A program made the position numbers and the translations under genes. The notes below the pieces were generated by a model, which was not told the origin of the DNA, did no database searches, and was given only the letters and a program-made list of their open reading frames with translations. 10,249 nt of DNA from Paenibacillus sp. UBA6285 (GTDB lineage: Bacteria; Bacillota; Bacilli; Paenibacillales; Paenibacillaceae). Where the stretch lies: NCBI GenBank assembly GCA_002438345.1, contig DJUJ01000060.1:4242-14490 (forward strand), given 5' to 3'. Positions 6,500-10,249 of this stretch are shown one piece after another (position 1 is the stretch's first letter; each line of letters begins with the position of its first letter).

Positions 6500-6530
6500 G
6501 GTTTGTAATAACGCATAGATAATAAGTTAT

Positions 6531-6559
6531 TTGATAAATAAACTACTATATAGTAATAT
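6531..6559 (+). promoter_or_regulatory. candidate promoter with 12-bp palindromic operator for the HEPN-like gene
   Basis: TTGATA (6531-6536, five of six) and TAATAT (6554-6559, four of six) are 17 bases apart. A perfect palindrome TACTATATAGTA (6544-6555) fills the spacer and overlaps the -10 box, so a bound dimer would block RNA polymerase. The XRE protein encoded next to it is the natural candidate. This leaves a leader of about 115 bases, AT-rich, with nothing recognised in it. Confidence 0.4.
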
Positions 6560-6680
6560 TATGTATATATTTTACTTTGGAGTTATTATTTGCTTGTTTA
6601 TTTTATGTTTATGAACGAGCTAGATGTATCGAGATTACAATTATTTTTAATTTTTTATCAACTATAAGAAGGTGATTCTA

Positions 6681-7124
6681 ATGAACAGTATTTCCAACAG
6701 TTCAGAATTCAAATCACGCTTATCTGCTAAAATTCAAGGTTACAATGCTCTATCACAATCACATATAGATTTAGCTACGTTACTTTTGGAAGAGAATTTG
6801 ACCAATACTTGTTTAATCATAGGACATATGTCAGTAAAGGCTATGCTTAAGGCGGTTTACTTGAAGGAAGACGATCGGGGCGTATTCACGGATATGAACC
6901 AGATTTCATTCGAGGAACTACTTTCTTTTGCACGAGATCATGACGTTATTGATTTGGATACAGAGCAATTCTTAAGCAAAGTATTCTTTCTATCGAGTCT
7001 AGAGAATATACCATTGGCATCGAACCTTGATAAGAATCATGTGATGATGATTATGAGGAGAGTAGAGGAATCACTAAGAGCACTGTCTGAGAGAATGGAG
7101 GAAGATGTCCACATGTGGCGATAA
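6681..7124 (+). CDS. small all-helical protein, HEPN-like
   Basis: The start is ATG 6681 because AGAAGGTG (6667-6674) is six bases before it; the upstream GTG at 6672 lies inside that RBS. The 147-residue product looks all-helical: a first pair of helices (SHIDLATLLLEENLTNTCLII) followed by GHMSVKAMLKAVYL, which resembles the A-x-x-A-x-x-K-A-L-K-A-hydrophobic pattern of HEPN domains, then a loop and further helices up to 147. The RNase motif of active HEPN toxins (Arg-x4-6-His) is not visible, so a catalytic toxin is unlikely. HEPN proteins without it bind nucleotides or serve as partners. Being divergent from an XRE regulator suggests a repressor-controlled accessory gene. No family name can be given with certainty. 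Confidence 0.75.
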   Translation: MNSISNSSEFKSRLSAKIQGYNALSQSHIDLATLLLEENLTNTCLIIGHMSVKAMLKAVYLKEDDRGVFTDMNQISFEELLSFARDHDVIDLDTEQFLSKVFFLSSLENIPLASNLDKNHVMMIMRRVEESLRALSERMEEDVHMWR

Positions 7125-7254
7125 AGCTAAATTGAGTCGATGCAACATGGAAGTGCACTGGTCTCACTCCTGAAATGTCTTTTATTTAAGCGGGTTAAAA
7201 AATTAGAGAAATGTAATACTGGCTGTTTTTTTAAAATACTTACTTAGCTAACTA

Positions 7255-7283
7255 TTGACTTTGGAAAAAAAGATTGTTACTAT
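7255..7283 (+). promoter_or_regulatory. strong promoter of osmC
   Basis: TTGACT (7255-7260) and TACTAT (7278-7283) are 17 bases apart, and TGT just before the -10 makes it an extended -10 promoter. It lies 50 bases before the osmC start. TTAGCTAA, an 8-bp palindrome, sits immediately upstream at 7244-7251. Confidence 0.6.
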
Positions 7284-7315
7284 TTTCACGAGAGTAAGTT
7301 ATTTTTTTCACAAAA
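7283..7315 (+). promoter_or_regulatory. possible MarR sites in the osmC leader
   Basis: TTTTCAC occurs twice (7283-7289 and 7305-7311), 22 bases or about two helix turns apart, right after the -10 box. The second copy reads TTTCACAAAA, identical to ten bases in the palindrome of the marR promoter (9543-9552). This suggests shared control by the MarR protein, though only half-sites are present here. Confidence 0.35.
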
Positions 7316-7332
7316 TAAAAGGAGGCTATATT

Positions 7333-7773
7333 ATGTTAACTACGTTTAAAGCTACTGCCACAAAATTGCCAGGAGGTTTGCAGGTTGAGGCTCAATCCAG
7401 AGGTTTTAAAATCTTGATGGATGAACCTGAAGACTTAGGTGGAACAGATAAAGGGATGAATCCAGTCGAAGCACTTCTGTGTGCGCTGGGAGCATGTCAG
7501 TCCATCGTTGCTGCTGCTTTTGCGGATGGGTATGGCTTTTCGTATGAAGAGTTGTACGTTGAGCTTGAAGGGGATTTGGACCCGGATGGGTTCATGGGGC
7601 TAGCAGATGTGAGAAGCGGTTTCCAGGAAATTCGTTTTGTAATGCACTTCAAAACGACCGAAAGCCAGGAAAAAGCAGAAGCTTTTGCGGCATTCATTGA
7701 GAAGACCTGCCCGGTCGGAGACTGCTTGGCGAACGGGGTTAAACTGGTGCAATCAGGTGTAGTCAGACACTAA
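7333..7773 (+). CDS. OsmC/Ohr-family thiol peroxidase
   Basis: AAGGAGG (7319-7325) is seven bases before ATG 7333, which fixes the start; the longer frame from TTG 7255 overlaps the promoter and is wrong. The 146-residue product has the normal length of the family. Key positions: NPVEALLCALGACQS with the peroxidatic C55, and KTCPVGDCL with C126, the second reactive cysteine; C131 is an extra cysteine close by. OsmC/Ohr proteins reduce organic and fatty-acid hydroperoxides in the cytoplasm, and are re-reduced by dihydrolipoyl groups rather than by thioredoxin. The next gene codes for a dihydrolipoamide dehydrogenase with its own lipoyl domain, 60 bases downstream, so this operon likely carries enzyme and electron donor together. 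Some branch members have other substrates, so the exact peroxide is open. Confidence 0.92.
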   Translation: MLTTFKATATKLPGGLQVEAQSRGFKILMDEPEDLGGTDKGMNPVEALLCALGACQSIVAAAFADGYGFSYEELYVELEGDLDPDGFMGLADVRSGFQEIRFVMHFKTTESQEKAEAFAAFIEKTCPVGDCLANGVKLVQSGVVRH

Positions 7774-7781
7774 ACTATTCG

Positions 7782-7811
7782 CTAAAAGCGGCGCGGTTTT
7801 ACGCTTTTTAG
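7782..7811 (+). terminator. weak hairpin between osmC and lpd
   Basis: CTAAAAGCG (7782-7790) pairs with CGCTTTTTAG (7802-7811) with a one-base bulge. The U-rich arm makes it terminator-like but only three G-C pairs hold the stem. It could give partial read-through, so more osmC than lpd transcript, or serve as a processing site. Confidence 0.35.
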
Positions 7812-7833
7812 TTGTGAAGGAGCATGAAACATC

Positions 7834-9519
7834 ATGGAAATTAAAATGTCAATGATTTCTGGAGGGAAAAAAGGAAAAGCAGGATCAATCAATGTGCAGC
7901 TAGGGGAGAAGGTTTCTTTCGGTGACATACTCGTCGAGGTTGAGACGGGCAAAGGCAATCGAGAAATTACAGCGACCGTAGAGGGGACCATCAGCGACAT
8001 TCTTTTCGAAGAAGGTGGAGAAATTTCCTCCAACCAAGTTTTGTTTACATTGGAAACCGCTGAAGAAGAGACCGTTGCATTATCTGAGTCGCAGGCCGCT
8101 GCAATTGAACAGCCTGTCATGGCAAAGAAAGTTGAATTATTGATTATTGGAGCAGGTCCAGGTGGGTATGTATCCGCTATTTATGCCGCCAAAAACGGAA
8201 TTAAGGTTACATTAGTTGAAAAGGAAGAATTGGGAGGTACATGTTTAAATGTAGGTTGTATTCCAACCAAATCACTGGTTAAATCTTCTGAAGTTTATCA
8301 CTATGTCAAACAATCGTCTTTATTTGGTATCCACACAGGTACGGACCTTCAGGTCGATATGAAGCAGATTATTCGTCGTAAAGATGAAATCAAGGAAAAA
8401 TTAATTTCCGGGATTGACTATTTGATGGAGAAGAATGATATAGAAGTTATCCGCGGGCAAGCTTCTTTCTTATCCGCAACTGAAGTGAGTGTAAAAGGGC
8501 AGAACCACTACCATATTTCAGCGAACGACATCATCGTAGCGACAGGCTCCAAAATTTCCAAGGTGAATATTCCTGGTATCGATCTTCCTTTTGTTATGAA
8601 CAGTACTGATGCGCTTGCATGCACCGAGCTGCCGAAGAGCGTTACGATTATCGGCGGGGGTGTCATTGGCATGGAGTTTGCCTTCATCTATCGTTATTTG
8701 GGTGTTGAAGTGCATGTAGTCGAATTTATGAGCCGACTGTTGACCATGATCGACAGCGACATTTCTGAAGAAATTAAACATTCGGCGGAGCAAGCAGGGA
8801 TTCATATCCATACGAACTCGAAGGTTGTCAAAATCCAGCGTGCTGACGAAGGACAAGCGATTGTAAATTATGAGGATTCCCAAGGTGAGCACCTGCTCGT
8901 TAGTGAAAAAGTGTTAGTGGCTATTGGACGTGAGCCTAACTTGGATGGTTTGGAGGTTGAACGAGCCGGAATTCAGCTCAATGAACGTGAACGAGGCATT
9001 ACCGTGAACGAACACATGCGTACAAACGTCGAACATATCTATGCGATAGGCGATGTTACAAATATTATGCAGCTTGCCCATGTCGCTTCACATCAAGGTA
9101 CTACAGCTATCGATGAGATATTAGGTGAATCGGGAGGCATGCACTATACGGCAATCCCGAACGTGATTTTCACTTCACCTGAAATAGCCAGTGTAGGTCT
9201 ATTAGAGGATGAATGTAAACAGCAGGGGATGGATTACAGCGTGAGCAAGGTTTGCTTTACCAGCAATGGTAAGGCGTTAACAATGAATGAACCGGACGTT
9301 TTTATTAAATTGATTAAGGATAATCGCTCACAAAAGATAATTGGAGGGGCGATTATTGGTCCCGATGCGTCATCCCTGATCAGTAGCTTAACTCTTGCGA
9401 TTGCCAATGAGCTGACGGAGAAACAAATCATGCACACCGTTTTTGCTCACCCGACTACGGGAGAAGTGATTCATGAAGCTGCATTCGGCTTTAGCATTGG
9501 GGCGCTACATCAAGCTTGA
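7834..9519 (+). CDS. lpdA: dihydrolipoamide dehydrogenase with N-terminal lipoyl domain
   Basis: A 561-residue flavoprotein that reoxidises dihydrolipoyl groups with NAD+ or, run in reverse, reduces lipoyl with NADH. Residues 1-75 form a lipoyl/biotinyl domain with candidate lipoyl lysine K40 in VETGKGN; the more common context is ETDKA. A linker (76-98) leads to the Lpd core: FAD motif GAGPGG 106-111, redox disulfide C137-LNVG-C142, NAD motif GGGVIG 274-279, the second FAD-binding YAIGDV near 408, and the catalytic H539/E544 dyad in HPTTGE near the C-terminus. All catalytic residues are present. Usual Lpd is about 460-470 residues; the lipoyl domain accounts for the rest. AAGGAG (7817-7822) precedes ATG 7834 by eleven bases. 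No E1 or E2 dehydrogenase subunits are nearby; its neighbours are OsmC and a MarR regulator, pointing to peroxide defence rather than pyruvate oxidation. Confidence 0.95.
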   Translation: MEIKMSMISGGKKGKAGSINVQLGEKVSFGDILVEVETGKGNREITATVEGTISDILFEEGGEISSNQVLFTLETAEEETVALSESQAAAIEQPVMAKKVELLIIGAGPGGYVSAIYAAKNGIKVTLVEKEELGGTCLNVGCIPTKSLVKSSEVYHYVKQSSLFGIHTGTDLQVDMKQIIRRKDEIKEKLISGIDYLMEKNDIEVIRGQASFLSATEVSVKGQNHYHISANDIIVATGSKISKVNIPGIDLPFVMNSTDALACTELPKSVTIIGGGVIGMEFAFIYRYLGVEVHVVEFMSRLLTMIDSDISEEIKHSAEQAGIHIHTNSKVVKIQRADEGQAIVNYEDSQGEHLLVSEKVLVAIGREPNLDGLEVERAGIQLNERERGITVNEHMRTNVEHIYAIGDVTNIMQLAHVASHQGTTAIDEILGESGGMHYTAIPNVIFTSPEIASVGLLEDECKQQGMDYSVSKVCFTSNGKALTMNEPDVFIKLIKDNRSQKIIGGAIIGPDASSLISSLTLAIANELTEKQIMHTVFAHPTTGEVIHEAAFGFSIGALHQA

Positions 9520-9535
9520 AACACGTTGATGTAGC
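9504..9535 (+). repeat. 10-bp inverted repeat around the lpd stop codon
   Basis: GCTACATCAA (9504-9513) pairs perfectly with TTGATGTAGC (9526-9535); the stop codon TGA lies in the 12-base loop. There is no T-run, so it is not a standard intrinsic terminator. It may protect the 3' end of the mRNA. Confidence 0.5.
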
Positions 9536-9540
9536 CATCC

Positions 9541-9572
9541 CATTTCACAAAAAGTGAAATGTTTGTTATCAT
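9541..9572 (+). promoter_or_regulatory. marR promoter with overlapping palindromic operator
   Basis: TTCACA (9544-9549) and TATCAT (9567-9572) are 17 bases apart and each match consensus at five of six positions. A perfect inverted repeat CATTTCAC-AAAAA-GTGAAATG (9541-9561) covers the -35 and half the spacer, a typical position for MarR autorepression. Part of it reappears in the osmC leader at 7306-7315. Confidence 0.6.
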
Positions 9573-9631
9573 ATTATGAATAGAGGAGAAATACACGGAG
9601 ATAAAACTGTTGGGATTGGTTGGTGTGTCTA

Positions 9632-10054
9632 TTGTTTAATTTAGAGGATTGCCTTGCTTTTGTCACAAACCGTAGTGGGAAAATTTTTGCAGAAGCATTG
9701 GAGAAAGAGTTTCGTCCCTACCACATCACCAGGAGCCAATGGATCGCTATGTATTACATCTATATTCAAGAATCCATTACCCAGCGAGAACTAGCAGAAG
9801 AAATGTCGATTAAAGAACCGAGCGTGGTCCGTTTGCTTCAAAAACTGGAATACGAGGGGCTTATATATCGCTCCGCTACTAATTCAGATAAACGAGTCAA
9901 GCAGTTAGAATTATCTGATAAGGGTGTAAAGGTATGTCTCGATTTAGTGCCAATTGCCGAAAAGTTCAAAAACGATACAATCGCAGGTATTTCCAAGGAC
10001 GATCTTGAGACATTCAAACATGTGTTGAGTATTATGATTGAAAATACAAAATAG
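9632..10054 (+). CDS. MarR-family transcriptional regulator
   Basis: The family's usual N-terminus (FNLEDCLAFVTNRSGK) suggests TTG 9632 as start, giving 140 residues; TTG 9620 and GTG 9623 are in-frame alternatives, and none has a good RBS (only GGTG at 9622-9625 for 9632). A winged helix covers about 35-98: QWIAMYYIY, then ITQRELAEEMSI, recognition helix KEPSVVRLLQKLEYEG and wing with D86-K-R88. MarR proteins bind palindromes as dimers and let go when a ligand or an oxidised cysteine changes their shape. C7 sits in the same N-terminal helix as the sensing cysteine of OhrR but about two residues earlier, so a peroxide sensor is possible. Its place after osmC-lpd and the palindrome at its promoter fit local control of that module. 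Confidence 0.92.
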   Translation: MFNLEDCLAFVTNRSGKIFAEALEKEFRPYHITRSQWIAMYYIYIQESITQRELAEEMSIKEPSVVRLLQKLEYEGLIYRSATNSDKRVKQLELSDKGVKVCLDLVPIAEKFKNDTIAGISKDDLETFKHVLSIMIENTK

Positions 10055-10067
10055 CGAAAATCTTCTG

Positions 10068-10091
10068 ACTTTATTTTTATAATAATAAAGT
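10068..10091 (+). terminator. weak A/T hairpin after marR
   Basis: ACTTTATT (10068-10075) pairs with AATAAAGT (10084-10091) around eight bases. The stem is almost all A-T and there is no T-run after it, so termination would be weak. Bases 10092-10180 show nothing recognisable. Confidence 0.25.
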
Positions 10092-10183
10092 TAAAATAAA
10101 TCCTTCAAGTCAGCGGAAACGAAAAAAAAGACATCAGTTAAGATGATCTGAAACGCTGCCCTTGAATGGATCTTTATAAAACA

Positions 10184-10231
10184 AAAATGTACTCTTTCGT
10201 TTTTTAAATTGAAAACGAAAGAGTACATTTT
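10184..10231. terminator. 20-bp stem inverted repeat, likely bidirectional terminator
   Basis: Bases 10184-10203 pair with 10212-10231 without mismatch around the eight-base loop TTAAATTG; the arms contain TGTACTCTTTCG and its complement. Beyond one bulged base the pairing can continue through ACAAA/TTTGT. T-rich and A-rich flanks allow termination from both directions. It may close the marR unit and a convergent gene beyond the window. An end of a small mobile repeat is the alternative. Confidence 0.55.
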
Positions 10232-10249
10232 GTTCGGTTATTCTTAGGA

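Noticed and set aside
6672..6680. GTG 6672 as start of the HEPN-like gene
   Set aside because: The GTG lies within the Shine-Dalgarno sequence AGAAGGTG of the better start at ATG 6681.
7255..7332. Longer TTG start for OsmC
   Set aside because: The added residues are encoded by the promoter and leader; AAGGAGG before ATG 7333 fixes the start.
7782..8120. 112-codon minus-strand frame over the lipoyl domain
   Set aside because: The plus strand has all lipoyl and Lpd motifs; this frame is a shadow.
8518..8892. 124-codon minus-strand frame inside lpd
   Set aside because: Overlaps the NAD-binding domain of an intact Lpd; no RBS and no family.

Overview
The window looks like low-to-mid GC Bacillota DNA, most likely from a Bacillus/Paenibacillus-type genome. 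The basis is strong AGGAGG-type ribosome binding sites, use of GTG and TTG starts, AT-rich intergenic DNA with simple stem-loop terminators, and the protein families present. The genus is an inference and cannot be fixed from this sequence.

Left part (1-2300), minus strand: a two-gene operon of a Nudix nucleoside-triphosphate pyrophosphohydrolase followed, with no gap (TAA directly joined to ATG), by a large PLD-nuclease/superfamily 2 helicase. The helicase is broken by a one-base frameshift near 573 and runs off the left edge. Divergent from it (2353-3423) is a PD-(D/E)XK nuclease-like protein. After this lie a short fragment resembling the C-terminal part of McrC (3426-3485) and a roughly 135-bp near-palindromic element that looks like a MITE. 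Together this reads as a decaying DNA-defence or restriction island.

Middle part (3900-6110): a conserved gene of unknown function (SF0329-like), a cloverleaf-shaped but decayed tRNA-Pro, a membrane/coiled-coil protein whose best start (GTG 4799, ideal RBS) is cut off by an in-frame TAA inside its first membrane segment, and a chimeric stub made from pieces of two phage terminase small-subunit types. A 16-bp perfect palindrome begins where the terminase homology stops. This is mostly phage or mobile-element debris, closed on the right by a perfect 18-bp stem terminator.

Right-middle (6112-7124): an XRE repressor (minus) divergent from a small helical HEPN-like protein (plus). The shared intergenic region carries two perfect palindromes placed like operators.

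Right part (7255-10249): a compact redox module consisting of an OsmC/Ohr-type peroxidase, a dihydrolipoamide dehydrogenase with its own N-terminal lipoyl domain, and a MarR regulator. OsmC/Ohr peroxidases are known to be reduced by dihydrolipoyl groups through Lpd, so peroxidase, lipoyl carrier and reductase seem to be packaged together without any 2-oxoacid dehydrogenase genes. A TTTCAC-based motif is shared by the osmC leader and the marR promoter and suggests common MarR control. This module is the most interesting system in the window. The window ends in a 20-bp stem bidirectional terminator-like repeat.
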